Positions 16,072-25,542 of a stretch of 64,000 nucleotides of DNA are shown piece by piece. The first letter of the stretch is position 1. Each line of letters begins with the position of its first letter. The notes beneath the pieces were generated by a model. It was given only the letters and a program-made list of their open reading frames with translations. It did no database searches and was not told the origin of the DNA. A program made the translations under genes and the position numbers. This DNA is from Streptomyces sp. NBC_00659 (GTDB taxonomy: Bacteria > Actinomycetota > Actinomycetes > Streptomycetales > Streptomycetaceae). The DNA lies in the NCBI RefSeq assembly GCF_036226925.1, contig NZ_CP109031.1, positions 3,348,001 to 3,412,000 on the forward strand, written 5' to 3'.

Positions 16072-16917
16072 ATGATCGTGGTGACAGGTGCCACCGGGAA
16101 CGTCGGGCGGTCGCTGGTGCAGGCCCTGGCGTTGGCCGGGGAACGGGTGACGGCGGTGTCGAGGGGGACAGCCCCGGTCGACCTGCCGAGGGGGACCGGA
16201 CATGTGTTGGCCGACCTGACCGCGCCGGAGACCCTGCGGCCCGCCCTCGACGGCGCCGAAGCCCTGTTCCTGCACGACGGCGGCGCGGGTGGCCACGGGC
16301 TCGACCCGCGAGCCGTCCTGGACAAGACCAGGAACGCCGGGGTCCGGCGGGTGGTACTGCTGTCCTCGCAGGGCGTGGTGACCAGGCCGGAGTCGCCCTC
16401 GCACGGAGGCGTCATGCGGGCGATCGAGGAAGCGGTGCGAGAGTCGGGCCTGGCCTGGACGATCCTGCGGCCCGGCGGCTTCGCGTCCAACGCCTGTGCC
16501 TGGGTGGAGTCTGTACGCGCCGAGCGGATCGTCGCCGCGCCGTTCGGTGACGTCGCGATCCCGGTGATCGATCCGGCGGACATCGCGGAGGTCGCGGCCG
16601 TGGCCCTGCGCAAGGACGAACACACGGGTCACGTCTACGAGTTGAACGGGCCCGCGGCCGTCACGCCCCGGCAGCAGGCCGAGGCGATCGGCGCGGCCCT
16701 CGGCGAGCCGGTGCGGTTCGTGGAGCTGACCCGGGCCGAGGCGCACGCGCGGATGGCCGCGTTCATGCCGGAGCCGGTCGTAGAGACCACGCTGGCCGTA
16801 CTCTCCGAGCCCAACGCCGCCGAGCTACGGCTCAGCCCGGACGTCGAGCGGGTACTCGGCCGCACGCCCCGCCCCTTCGCCGAATGGGCCCGCCGTAACG
16901 TCGAAGCCTTCCGGTGA
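16072..16917 (+). CDS. NmrA-like NAD(P)-binding protein (atypical SDR)
   Basis: A 281-residue atypical short-chain dehydrogenase of the NmrA/quinone-oxidoreductase-2-like group. The N-terminal Rossmann motif is MIVVTGATGNVGRSLVQAL, followed by LLSSQGVV, the segment WTILRPGGFASN and a C-terminal substrate lid (RPFAEWARRNVEAF). The classical YxxxK pair is absent, as expected. It could be an NAD(P)H:quinone oxidoreductase or a redox sensor. GGGAG lies seven bases before the ATG. It is monocistronic and ends at a strong bidirectional terminator shared with ppdK. Confidence 0.85.
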   Translation: MIVVTGATGNVGRSLVQALALAGERVTAVSRGTAPVDLPRGTGHVLADLTAPETLRPALDGAEALFLHDGGAGGHGLDPRAVLDKTRNAGVRRVVLLSSQGVVTRPESPSHGGVMRAIEEAVRESGLAWTILRPGGFASNACAWVESVRAERIVAAPFGDVAIPVIDPADIAEVAAVALRKDEHTGHVYELNGPAAVTPRQQAEAIGAALGEPVRFVELTRAEAHARMAAFMPEPVVETTLAVLSEPNAAELRLSPDVERVLGRTPRPFAEWARRNVEAFR

Positions 16918-17063
16918 GAAGTGACGCGTGCGCCTCTGCCCACCTCGGTCTCAGCGGGGGCGGAGGCCTTGCCGTTCCTTCTCGGACCACCACCAGCCGC
17001 CCCATTCAACGCCAACTTCCCTGGCCGGCGACGTAGCTCGACAGCCCCCGCAGACCATGCCCG

Positions 17064-17098
17064 AAAGGGCGGCACCCCCGCACAGGGTGCCGCCCTTT
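17064..17098. terminator. Bidirectional terminator between NmrA-like gene and ppdK
   Basis: A perfect 14-bp stem (AAAGGGCGGCACCC with 17085-17098) has a 7-base loop. Its A- and T-rich ends serve both convergent genes. Confidence 0.85.
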
Positions 17099-17175
17099 CT
17101 CGTGGGCCGGGGCCGCCGCCCATCGGTGTTGAGGGTCGGGGACGGGCGGCGGACCCGGGGTCCTGTGCTCGGGGG

Positions 17176-19917
17176 CTAGCGGTGGTCGCTGCCCTTCGAG
17201 CTGGAGGCCGCGCGGCCCGCTTCCAGGCGGGCGACCGGGATGCGGAACGGGGAGCAGGAGACGTAGTCGAGTCCCACCTCGTGGAAGAAGTGGACCGACT
17301 CGGGGTCACCGCCGTGCTCGCCGCAGACGCCGAGCTTCAGGTCGGGGCGCGTCTCGCGGCCGGCCTTCACCGCGGACTTGACCAGGGAGCCGACGCCGTC
17401 CTTGTCGATCGTCTCGAACGGGCTGACGCCGAAGATGCCCTTCTCCAGGTACGCCGTGAAGAAGGAGGCCTCCACGTCGTCGCGACTGAAGCCCCACACC
17501 GTCTGGGTGAGGTCGTTCGTGCCGAAGGAGAAGAACTCCGCCGCCTCGGCGATCTGCCCGGCCGTCAGCGCGGCGCGCGGCAGCTCGATCATCGTGCCGA
17601 TCGCCAGCTTCAGGTGCACGCCGGTGGCCGCCTCGACCTCCGCGATGACCTGGTCGGCCTCCTCGCGGACGATCTCCAGCTCCTGGACGGTGCCCACGAG
17701 CGGGATCATGATCTCGGCGCGCGGGTCGCCCTTGGCGTTCTTGCGCTCGGCGGCCGCCTCCGCGATGGCCCGTACCTGCATGGTGAACAGACCGGGGATG
17801 ACCAGGCCGAGACGCACACCGCGCAGGCCCAGCATCGGGTTCTGCTCGTGCAGGCGGTGCACGGCCTGGAGGAGACGGAGGTCGTTCTCGTTGGAGTCCT
17901 TGCGGGACTCGGCGAGCGCGACACGCACCGACAGCTCGGTGATGTCCGGCAGGAACTCGTGCAGCGGCGGGTCCAGGAGACGGACCGTGACCGGGAGGCC
18001 GTCCATCGCCGAGAACAGGTCCACGAAGTCCTGCTTCTGGAGCGGCAGGAGGGCCTTCAGCGACTCCTCGCGCTCGGTCTCGGTGTCCGCGAGGATCAGG
18101 CGCTCGACCAGCCCACGGCGGTCGCCCAGGAACATGTGCTCCGTACGGCACAGACCGATGCCCTGGGCGCCGAAGCGGCGGGCGCGCAGCGCGTCCTCGG
18201 CGTTGTCGGCGTTGGCGCGTACGCGCAGGCTGCGCTTGCGGTCGGCGAAGGCCATGATCCGGTGGACGGCCTCGACCAGCTCGTCGGCGTCGTCGGCGCC
18301 GGCATGCATCCGGCCCTCGAAGTACTCGACGACCGGGGACGGGACGACGGGGACCTCACCGAGGTACACCTTGCCGCTGGAGCCGTCGATCGAGATGAGG
18401 TCGCCCTCCTCGACGACGTGCCCGCCGGGCACGGTCATCCGGCGGCGCTTGGTGTCGACCTCCAGCTCCTCGGCACCGCAGACACAGGTCTTGCCCATGC
18501 CGCGGGCGACGACGGCCGCGTGGGAGGTCTTGCCGCCGCGCGAGGTGAGGATGCCCTCGGCCGCGATCATGCCGTCCAGGTCGTCGGGGTTCGTCTCGCG
18601 GCGGACCAGGATGACCTTCTCGCCGGAACGGGACCACTTCACCGCGGTGTACGAGTCGAAGACGGCCTTGCCGACGGCGGCGCCCGGCGACGCGGCGATG
18701 CCCCGGCCGACCTGCGCGACCTTCGCCTCCTCGTCGAAGCGCGGGAACATCAGCTGCGCGAGCTGGGCGCCCGTCACGCGCTGGAGCGCCTCGGCCTCGT
18801 CGATCAGGCCCTGGTCCACGAGCTGCGTGGCGATGCGGAAGGCCGCGCCCGCCGTGCGCTTGCCGACCCGGGTCTGGAGCATCCAGAGCTGGCCGCGCTC
18901 GATGGTGAACTCGATGTCGCAGAGATCCTTGTAGTGGTTCTCCAGGGTCTCCATGATCTGCATGAGCTGGTCGTACGACTTCTTGTCGATCGACTCCAGC
19001 TCGGCGAGCGGGACCGTGTTGCGGATACCCGCGACGACGTCCTCGCCCTGGGCGTTCTGGAGGTAGTCGCCGTAGACGCCCTGGTGGCCGGAGGCGGGGT
19101 CGCGGGTGAAGGCGACGCCGGTGCCGGAGTCGGGGCCGAGGTTGCCGAAGACCATCGAGCAGACGTTGACGGCCGTGCCGAGGTCGTGCGGGATGCGCTC
19201 CTGGCGGCGGTAGAGCTTGGCGCGCTCGGTGTTCCAGGAGTCGAAGACCGCGTGGATGGCGAGGTCCATCTGCTCGCGCGGGTCCTGCGGGAAGTCCCGG
19301 CCGGCCTCGGTCTTGACGATCTTCTTGAACTTGGTGACGAGCTTCTTGAGGTCGGCCGCCTCGAGGTCCGTGTCGACGGTGACCTTCTTGAGGTCCTTCG
19401 CCGCGTCCAGAGCCTCCTCGAAGAGCTCGCCGTCCACGCCGAGGACCGTCTTGCCGAACATCTGGATGAGACGGCGGTAGGAGTCCCACGCGAAGCGGTC
19501 GTCGCCGGACTGCCGGGACAGGCCCAGCACGGACTTGTCGGAGAGGCCGATGTTCAGGACGGTGTCCATCATGCCGGGCATGGAGAACTTGGCCCCGGAG
19601 CGGACGGAGACGAGCAGGGGGTCGTCGGCCTGGCCGAGCTTCTTGCCCATCTTGGCTTCGAGGGCCTCGAGGTGCGCACTCACCTCGTCACGCAGTGCCG
19701 CCGGCTCCTCGCCACTGTCGAGGTAGGTCTTGCACGCCTCGGTGGTGATGGTGAAGCCGGGCGGGACGGGAAGACCCAGGTTGGTCATTTCGGCGAGGTT
19801 GGCACCCTTGCCCCCGAGCAGGTCCTTGAGGTCCCTGTTGCCCTCGGTGAAGTCATAAACGAACTTCGCTCCACCAACGCCGCTTTCGGCTACGTGGGGA
19901 TCTTTGTTTTCCGACAC
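17176..19917 (-). CDS. ppdK: Pyruvate, phosphate dikinase
   Basis: Cytosolic PPDK of 913 residues: pyruvate + ATP + phosphate to PEP + AMP + pyrophosphate, reversible. Order: ATP-grasp nucleotide domain (GGKGANLAEMTNLGLPVPPGF near residue 33), the swivelling phosphohistidine domain with catalytic His466 in GGKTSHAAVVARGMGKT, and the C-terminal PEP/pyruvate TIM barrel with FFSFGTNDLTQTVWG and the active-site Cys865 in GVCGEHGGDP. The GTG at 19917 starts VSENKDPHVAESG and has GAGGAG upstream; the open frame continues upstream but without a better start. Its 586-bp upstream gap has several structured elements. It probably links glycolysis and gluconeogenesis in this organism. Confidence 0.96.
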   Translation of the reverse strand: MSENKDPHVAESGVGGAKFVYDFTEGNRDLKDLLGGKGANLAEMTNLGLPVPPGFTITTEACKTYLDSGEEPAALRDEVSAHLEALEAKMGKKLGQADDPLLVSVRSGAKFSMPGMMDTVLNIGLSDKSVLGLSRQSGDDRFAWDSYRRLIQMFGKTVLGVDGELFEEALDAAKDLKKVTVDTDLEAADLKKLVTKFKKIVKTEAGRDFPQDPREQMDLAIHAVFDSWNTERAKLYRRQERIPHDLGTAVNVCSMVFGNLGPDSGTGVAFTRDPASGHQGVYGDYLQNAQGEDVVAGIRNTVPLAELESIDKKSYDQLMQIMETLENHYKDLCDIEFTIERGQLWMLQTRVGKRTAGAAFRIATQLVDQGLIDEAEALQRVTGAQLAQLMFPRFDEEAKVAQVGRGIAASPGAAVGKAVFDSYTAVKWSRSGEKVILVRRETNPDDLDGMIAAEGILTSRGGKTSHAAVVARGMGKTCVCGAEELEVDTKRRRMTVPGGHVVEEGDLISIDGSSGKVYLGEVPVVPSPVVEYFEGRMHAGADDADELVEAVHRIMAFADRKRSLRVRANADNAEDALRARRFGAQGIGLCRTEHMFLGDRRGLVERLILADTETEREESLKALLPLQKQDFVDLFSAMDGLPVTVRLLDPPLHEFLPDITELSVRVALAESRKDSNENDLRLLQAVHRLHEQNPMLGLRGVRLGLVIPGLFTMQVRAIAEAAAERKNAKGDPRAEIMIPLVGTVQELEIVREEADQVIAEVEAATGVHLKLAIGTMIELPRAALTAGQIAEAAEFFSFGTNDLTQTVWGFSRDDVEASFFTAYLEKGIFGVSPFETIDKDGVGSLVKSAVKAGRETRPDLKLGVCGEHGGDPESVHFFHEVGLDYVSCSPFRIPVARLEAGRAASSSKGSDHR

Positions 19918-19966
19918 GAGTCTCGACTCCTCGACGTCGCGGTGGCTGCCCTGACGACGGGGAACA

Positions 19967-19991
19967 TACCCAGATCGAAGGCACCTGGGTA
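19967..19991. promoter_or_regulatory. Inverted repeat upstream of ppdK
   Basis: TACCCAG (19967-19973) and CTGGGTA (19985-19991) form an exact inverted repeat with an 11-base spacer, about 50 bp before the ppdK start. It may be an operator or a leader hairpin. Confidence 0.4.
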
Positions 19992-20171
19992 CGTCCACTT
20001 GTGCGTCATGTGCCTGTAACCAGTCGTCCGCCACCAGATCCAAAGTCAAGGCTTGGCAAGTCATCGATGCGGATGTTTTCAACTCTTGAACGAATCGGCG
20101 CCCACAGACCACCCTTTTCGCTCAAGTGAGCAGACTCGGGCGCGTTTGAGTTTAATCGATGAACGATCAGA

Positions 20172-20268
20172 GGGTGGCACTCAGTGCCACCCCTTAGGGA
20201 AGTGCAGTCGTGCAAGATCCGCTCATCTGAGCGTGACCCCTATCAAGGGTGGCGAGAATCACGCCACC
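20172..20268. terminator. Two GGGTGGC hairpins in the ppdK/ROK gap
   Basis: GGGTGGCAC-TCA-GTGCCACCC (20172-20192) and GGTGGCG-n7-CGCCACC (20248-20268) are related stems. They could terminate the upstream ROK gene or belong to a long ppdK leader. Confidence 0.45.
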
Positions 20269-20359
20269 AGGAGAAGTCAGATTTCATCATCCGGACCACG
20301 ATCCGGGGCGCGACACACGGAGGTACGAGCACGGCCCACGGATGTCTCACACGGATGCC

Positions 20360-20468
20360 GCGCCGCGATCCCCGCACGGGTGACCCCGCGCCGCGATCCC
20401 CGCACGGGTGACCCCCGGCCGTGATGCCCGTACGAGTGACCCGGCCGCGATGCCCGCGCGAGTGACCC
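20360..20468. repeat. Degenerate ~27-bp tandem repeat, four units
   Basis: Units start at 20360, 20388, 20416 and 20443 (28, 28, 27, 26 bp) and share GCCGCGATCCCCGCACGGGT plus GACCC. The first two are identical, the others drift. The array lies 36 bp beyond the stop of the ROK gene. Confidence 0.75.
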
Positions 20469-20503
20469 GGAACGGATCACCCCGGAACGCACGGCCCCGC
20501 CCG

Positions 20504-21706
20504 TCACACCCCGAGAGCCGCCAGCCGCTCCTCGGCCCGCTCCGGCGCGTACAGGTGCTCCACGACCAGCGCCCCCGCGCCCACGAGGCCGGCCCGCTCG
20601 CCGAGCCGGGAGGTCACCACGTCCAGGTGAGCGGTGGAACGGGGCAGCGCCCGCTGGTACAGCAGCTCCCGTACACCCGTGAGGAACGGGGTTCCGGCCA
20701 GATCCCCGGCGATCATCAGCACGCCCGGGTTGAGCAGCGTCACCACGGTGGCCAGGACGTCCCCGACCCGGCGGCCCGCCTCCCGCGCGAGCGCCGTCGC
20801 CTCGGGGTGGCCGGCCGCCAGCAGTTCGCGCACGTCCGAGCCGGACGCGGCCGGGATCCCGGACTCCGCGAGCCGGCGCGCCACCGCGCCGCCACTGGCG
20901 ACGGCGGCGAGACAGCCGTACGAGCCGCACCGGCACAGCGCGTCGGCGCCGACCCGGATGTGCCCGATGTCGCCCGCGCCGCCGTCGACGCCCCGGTAGA
21001 CGGTGCCGCCGACGACCATGCCGGCGCCTATACCCGTGGAAACCTTGACCAGCGCGAACGCCGAGCAGTCCGGATAGCCGGCGCGCTGCTCCCCGTACGC
21101 CATGAGGTTGGCGTCGTTGTCGACGAGCACGGGGACGCGGGCGGCGCCGGTGCCCGCGTGTTCGGCGAAGGCGCGGCCCAGCCGCCCCCTTATGTCGTAG
21201 CCGTCCCAGCCCGGCATGATCGGCGGCTGGACCACGCGGCCGGTCTCGCTGTCGACGGGGCCCGGCACCGCGAGCCCGATGCCGCAGACGGCGTCGGCCG
21301 GCCGGCCGGACTTCCCGACCAGGTCGGCGAACCAGCGTCCGAGCTCACCGAGGACCGCCTCGGGGCCGTCGTCGATCACCAGGGGTCCCGCGTGCTCGGC
21401 GAGGATCTCGCCGGTCAGGGTGAGGACGGCGGCCCGGCCGTGCCGGGTGTCGAGGTCGGCGGCGAGGACGACGGCGTGCTCGTCGTCGAACTCCAGGGTG
21501 ATGGAGGGACGGCCGCCGAGGGGTGAGTCGACGGGGCCGCCGGCCCCCTCGCGGAGCCAGCCCGCGCGGAACAGCCGGTCCAGGCGCTGGCCGACCGTGG
21601 CCCGCGACAGACCGGTGGCCCGCTGGAGCGCCCCGCGCGTGGTGGCCCGGCCGCTGCGCACCAGTTCGAGCAGTTCTCCGGCGCTTGCCTGGTTCCCGGT
21701 CCTCAC
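20504..21706 (-). CDS. ROK-family transcriptional regulator
   Basis: Sugar-responsive repressor of the ROK (NagC/XylR) type, about 400 residues. An N-terminal winged helix (RATTRGALQRATGLSRATVG) is followed by a sugar-kinase-like fold with PGPVD, the metal-binding motif residues in CRCGSYGCLAAVASG and GAGDIGHIRV. GTG 21706 is preferred because GGGGAG lies a few bases upstream; ATG at 21730 or 21736 is possible. It is divergent from two alpha-glucan hydrolases across an AT-rich 143-bp gap, so it most likely controls them in response to a glucoside. Beyond its 3' end lies the tandem array at 20360. Confidence 0.9.
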   Translation of the reverse strand: MRTGNQASAGELLELVRSGRATTRGALQRATGLSRATVGQRLDRLFRAGWLREGAGGPVDSPLGGRPSITLEFDDEHAVVLAADLDTRHGRAAVLTLTGEILAEHAGPLVIDDGPEAVLGELGRWFADLVGKSGRPADAVCGIGLAVPGPVDSETGRVVQPPIMPGWDGYDIRGRLGRAFAEHAGTGAARVPVLVDNDANLMAYGEQRAGYPDCSAFALVKVSTGIGAGMVVGGTVYRGVDGGAGDIGHIRVGADALCRCGSYGCLAAVASGGAVARRLAESGIPAASGSDVRELLAAGHPEATALAREAGRRVGDVLATVVTLLNPGVLMIAGDLAGTPFLTGVRELLYQRALPRSTAHLDVVTSRLGERAGLVGAGALVVEHLYAPERAEERLAALGV

Positions 21707-21849
21707 GGTCACTCCCCGCCTTTCTGTCATGCGCACCCTCTTGCGTTCCCCAACTCTGCATTACATATTGAGTTTTGCGTGTTAAATAGACGTAACCCTA
21801 CGGCAGACACTGCCGAACCGGCCGGCCGGACGTCTTCGGGGAGACCTGA
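21707..21849. promoter_or_regulatory. Divergent AT-rich control region, ROK / glucan hydrolases
   Basis: The strip around 21763-21797 (TTACATATTGAGTTTTGCG, then TTAAATAGACGTAA) is markedly AT-rich for this genome. TTACAT and TAAATA at a spacing of 16 bp could form a promoter for the + strand genes, and TTAC...GTAA ends give weak dyad symmetry for a ROK operator. Confidence 0.4.
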
Positions 21850-23502
21850 GTGGACAGCACAACCCAGCTCACCGCCCTGCACAGGGGCCCCATGGCTCCT
21901 GTGAGCACCACCGGGATTCCCTCGCGCGCCTCCGGCCCGCCCTCCCCGCCGCATGCGGCCGAGATCGTCCGGAGCGGAGCACCCGTATACGATCCCGGCG
22001 GACCGCCGGGGTCGCTGCACCTCAGGGCTTCCCGGGTGCTGGACGGCAACTGGACCGGAACGTCCACGGTGCCCTCCCGCGGTCTGTACCCGCACCAGTG
22101 GTCCTGGGACTCCGCGTTCATCGCGATCGGCCTGCGCCATCTGTCCCCGCTGCGGGCGCAGACGGAGCTGGAGACCCTGCTCGGCGCGCAGTGGGCCGAC
22201 GGGCGTGTGCCGCACATCGTGTTCAACCCCTCCGTCCCGCTCGACGCGTACTTCCCGAGCCCCGACTTCTGGCGCTCCTCCACCGCCGGGCGCGCCGCGG
22301 GCGCCCCGCGCACGGTACAGACGTCGGGCATCGTGCAGCCACCGGTGCACGCGCTCGCGGTGTGGCTGGTGCACCGGGCGGACCCGGGACTGTCCAGGGC
22401 CCGCTCGTTCCTCTCCCGGATGTATCCCCGCCTGGCGGCCTGGCACCGCTATCTCCTGCACCGCCGGGACCTGGGCGGCGGCGGCCTCGCCAGCGTGGTC
22501 CACCCCTGGGAGCAGGGCATGGACAACAGCCCCTGCTGGGACGCCCCGCTCAGCCGCGTCACCCCGGCGCCGGCCCGCTCCTTCCGGCGCGCCGACCTCG
22601 ACCACGGCGCTCCCGAGGACCGGCCGACGGATCTCGACTACGGGCGGTACGTACGGCTGGCCGCGGACTACCGGGACCGGGGATACACCGACGGCGGCGG
22701 CGAGTTCGCCGTCGAGGACCCGCTGTTCAACGCCCTGCTGATCGCCTCGGAGCACGCGCTGGCCGAGATCGCGCGGGAACTGGGCGCGACGGGGACGGCC
22801 CGGCACGCGCGCGCGGAGCGGCTGACGGCGGCCCTGGTGGAGCGGCTGTGGGACCCGGCGGAGGGCATGTTCTTCTGCCGCGACGAGCGGAGCGGGGCGA
22901 GCGGCGGCGACGGCGACAGGGCCGGCGCGGGCAGCGGGAGGGGCGGGCCGGGCGGGCGTGGGGTGCTGATTCCCGAGCGCAGTGTCGCCGGGCTGCTGCC
23001 CCTCATCCTGCCCGCGCTGCCGCGCGACATCGCCGCCACGCTCGTACGGACCGCGGGCGGGCCGCACTTCGGGCTGGGCGGCGCGACGCGCCTCGTGCCC
23101 AGCTACGACCTGACCGGCGAGGCGTTCGATCCGCACCGCTACTGGCGGGGGCCGGCCTGGTTCAACACCAACTGGCTGCTGGAGCGCGGGATGCGGCTGC
23201 ACGGAGAACACGGACGGGCGGACGCGCTGCGGACCGCCCTGCTGGACACCGCCGGGGAGTCCGGGTTCGCGGAGTACGTGGACCCGTTCACCGGCGAGGC
23301 CTGCGGAGCACTCGGGTTCAGCTGGACGGCGGCACTGACGCTCGATCTGCTGCACGAGCCCTCCGGGGCACCATCGGTCGTGTCCCCGCAGGGGCGCGAC
23401 GCGTTGACCGACACGGCACTCGGCACCGACGCCGGCGCCGACGGTGCGGGACAGCGCGCATGCGAGTTCGGGACGGACGCCAAGGGAGGGGACCGGGGAT
23501 GA
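21850..23502 (+). CDS. MGH1-like (GH63-type) alpha-glycoside hydrolase
   Basis: A 550-residue (alpha/alpha)6-barrel glycosidase related to mannosylglycerate/glucosylglycerate hydrolases and the GH63 family. Diagnostic segments are YPHQWSWDSAFIAIGLRHL (the Asp is a likely catalytic acid), GRVPHIVFNP, SGIVQPPVHALAVW, HPWEQGMDNSPCWD and RYWRGPAWFNTNWLLERG. No signal peptide is seen, so it should act in the cytosol. The GTG start has GGGGAG six bases upstream. A low-complexity Gly/Ser/Arg insert lies near residue 350. It overlaps the next gene (ATGA) and is divergent from the ROK regulator. Substrate could be glucosylglycerate, trehalose or a short glucan. Confidence 0.82.
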   Translation: MDSTTQLTALHRGPMAPVSTTGIPSRASGPPSPPHAAEIVRSGAPVYDPGGPPGSLHLRASRVLDGNWTGTSTVPSRGLYPHQWSWDSAFIAIGLRHLSPLRAQTELETLLGAQWADGRVPHIVFNPSVPLDAYFPSPDFWRSSTAGRAAGAPRTVQTSGIVQPPVHALAVWLVHRADPGLSRARSFLSRMYPRLAAWHRYLLHRRDLGGGGLASVVHPWEQGMDNSPCWDAPLSRVTPAPARSFRRADLDHGAPEDRPTDLDYGRYVRLAADYRDRGYTDGGGEFAVEDPLFNALLIASEHALAEIARELGATGTARHARAERLTAALVERLWDPAEGMFFCRDERSGASGGDGDRAGAGSGRGGPGGRGVLIPERSVAGLLPLILPALPRDIAATLVRTAGGPHFGLGGATRLVPSYDLTGEAFDPHRYWRGPAWFNTNWLLERGMRLHGEHGRADALRTALLDTAGESGFAEYVDPFTGEACGALGFSWTAALTLDLLHEPSGAPSVVSPQGRDALTDTALGTDAGADGAGQRACEFGTDAKGGDRG

Positions 23503-25436
23503 CGGACCGGCATCATCTGCTCGTGCACGGTGGAACGTTCGCCGCCGTGGGCGACGGAGGGGACATCAGCGGAGTACGGGGCGGCAGCTCGCCGGACGGG
23601 TTATTCGTACGGGACGCCCGGCACCTGAGCCGCTGGCAGCTCACCGTGGACGGCGCGGTGCCCGAGGCACTGACGCCGGTCGCGGACGGTGACACGGCAC
23701 GCTGCGTACTGGTTCCGCGCGGCGGCCGCAACGAGCCGCCCGCCTACACGCTCTTCCGTGAACAGGCCGTCGCCGAGGGTTCGTTCGTGGAGGCGCTGCG
23801 CGTCACCAGCAATCGTCCGACGGCCACGACGGTCCGGATCGCGGTCACCGCGGACGCCGACTTCACGGATCAGTTCGAACTGCGTTCCGACCACCGGACG
23901 TACGCCAAGACAGGTGTCGTACGCCAGCGCCAGGTCCTGGACGACGGGGTCGAGTTCAGCTACCGGCGCGGGGAGTGGCAGTCCCGTACGACGGTCACCT
24001 CCGAGCCCGCGCCGGACGGGGTGGAGGAGACGGGCACGGGCGCGCGTCGCCTCGTATGGACCCTCGACCTCGAACCGCACGGCTCGGCGGAGCTGGCGCT
24101 GCGCGTCGCGGCCCGTCCGCACGGCGCCACGCACGAGCCACGGGTTCCCGCCTCGCCGGCCGCGGCGGGCGAGCGACTCCTCGCCCTGGAGGGCGAGTTC
24201 GCGCAGGGGGTGCCGTTCCCGACCGGCTGGCCCGAGCTGGCCGCGGCCTGTGCGCGCGGCCTGTCCGATCTGGCCGTCCTCCAGGTGTCGGCGACGGGCC
24301 TGGACGGCGAGGAGCTGCGGGTGCCCGCGGCCGGGGTCCCCTGGTTCCTCACCCTGCTGGGCCGCGACGCCCTGCTCACCTCGCTGTTCGCGCTGCCCTA
24401 CCGGCCTCAGCTCGCCGCCGCTACCCTGCCCGCGCTGGCCGCCACCCAGGCGGTCGAGGTGGGAGCGGGCGCGGTCGCCCAGCCCGGCAAGATCGTGCAC
24501 GAGGTGCGGCACGGCGAGCTGGCGCACTTCGGGCAGGTGCCGTACGGGCGGTACTACGGTTCGGTGGACGCGACTCCGCTGTTCCTGGTGCTGCTCGGCG
24601 CCTACACCGAGCACACCGGCGACATGGCCCTGGCCCGTCGGCTGGAGCCCAACGCCCGTGCGGCGATCGGCTGGATGCTGGACCACGGCGGGCTGACCTC
24701 GCGCGGCTATCTCGTCTACCGCGCGGACGGTGGCGGCCTCGCCAACCAGAACTGGAAGGACTCCCCGGGCGCCATCTGCTCGGCCGACGGCAGCCGCCCC
24801 ACCGGGCCGGTGATGGCGGCGGGCGCGCAGGGGTACGCGTACGACGCGCTGCGCCGCACCGCCCAACTGGCCCGCACGGTCTGGGACGACGAGGTCTACG
24901 CGGCGCTCCTGGAACAGGCCGCCGCCGATCTGCGCGACCGTTTCCAGCGGGACTTCTGGATGAACGAGCACGCCTTCCCCGCGCTGGCGCTCGACGGCGA
25001 CGGCCGGCATGTCGACGCGCTCGCCTCGGACGCGGGGCATCTGCTGTGGTCCGGTCTGCTGGACAAGGAGTACGGCGAACTGGTCGGCCGGCGGCTGCTC
25101 GAACCGGACTTCTTCTCCGGCTGGGGAGTGCGCACGCTCGCTTCGGGCCAGCCCGCGTACCACCCGCTGTCGTACCACCGCGGTTCCGTCTGGCCGCACG
25201 ACAACGCCCTGATCACCTTGGGGCTGGCGCGGTACGGACTGCACGACGAGGCCCGTACGGTGGCGCACGGGCTCGTGGACGCGGCCACGGCCGCGGGGCA
25301 CCGCCTCCCCGAGGTCATCGCGGGCTACGGCAGGGACACCCATGCCGAGCCGGTGCCCTACCCGCACGCCTGCGTACGGGAGTCCCGTTCGGCGGCGGCA
25401 CCGCTGGCCCTGCTCGCGGCGGTGGGCGGGGCCTAG
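23499..25436 (+). CDS. Amylo-alpha-1,6-glucosidase / glycogen debranching-type protein
   Basis: A 645-residue cytosolic protein with an N-terminal glycogen-debranching beta domain (GGSSPDGLFVRDARHLSRWQ, typical of GDE_N_bis) and a C-terminal (alpha/alpha)6 glucosidase barrel. Supporting segments are VPWFLTLLGRDALLTSLFAL, HEVRHGELAHFG, YGSVDATPLFLVLLGAYTEH, NQNWKDSPGAI and YHRGSVWPHDNALITLGLAR. It is translationally coupled to the upstream glycosidase by ATGA, with AGGGAGGGG upstream. The pair likely degrades an alpha-glucan or compatible-solute glucoside under the divergent ROK regulator. A 17-bp stem terminator follows. Confidence 0.88.
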   Translation: MTDRHHLLVHGGTFAAVGDGGDISGVRGGSSPDGLFVRDARHLSRWQLTVDGAVPEALTPVADGDTARCVLVPRGGRNEPPAYTLFREQAVAEGSFVEALRVTSNRPTATTVRIAVTADADFTDQFELRSDHRTYAKTGVVRQRQVLDDGVEFSYRRGEWQSRTTVTSEPAPDGVEETGTGARRLVWTLDLEPHGSAELALRVAARPHGATHEPRVPASPAAAGERLLALEGEFAQGVPFPTGWPELAAACARGLSDLAVLQVSATGLDGEELRVPAAGVPWFLTLLGRDALLTSLFALPYRPQLAAATLPALAATQAVEVGAGAVAQPGKIVHEVRHGELAHFGQVPYGRYYGSVDATPLFLVLLGAYTEHTGDMALARRLEPNARAAIGWMLDHGGLTSRGYLVYRADGGGLANQNWKDSPGAICSADGSRPTGPVMAAGAQGYAYDALRRTAQLARTVWDDEVYAALLEQAAADLRDRFQRDFWMNEHAFPALALDGDGRHVDALASDAGHLLWSGLLDKEYGELVGRRLLEPDFFSGWGVRTLASGQPAYHPLSYHRGSVWPHDNALITLGLARYGLHDEARTVAHGLVDAATAAGHRLPEVIAGYGRDTHAEPVPYPHACVRESRSAAAPLALLAAVGGA

Positions 25437-25495
25437 GGCGGACACGCCCTGGGCCTGTCCGCGCCGGGAAGACGGGCGTCGGGGGGCGGCGCCCG

Positions 25496-25536
25496 GGCCG
25501 TTCGGTGCGCGCGTGGGCGGCGCGCACCGAACGGCC
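25496..25536. terminator. Bidirectional terminator between debranching gene and dusB
   Basis: A perfect 17-bp stem (left arm 25496-25512, right arm 25520-25536) has a 7-base loop. It lies between convergent stops. Confidence 0.85.
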
Positions 25537-25542
25537 GGCGGG

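Noticed and set aside
16921..20019. Very long open frame (over 1000 codons) on the + strand opposite ppdK
   Set aside because: It is the antisense shadow of a fully conserved PPDK gene; composition is Arg/Gly/Asp-rich, with no ribosome site or family match.
20360..20468. CRISPR-like array
   Set aside because: Units are contiguous with no spacers and drift between copies; they are plain tandem repeats and no cas gene is present.
22098..23498. Upstream extension of the debranching gene frame through the GH63-type gene
   Set aside because: The extension is an Arg-rich shadow; the true start is ATG 23499 with a ribosome site and an ATGA overlap.
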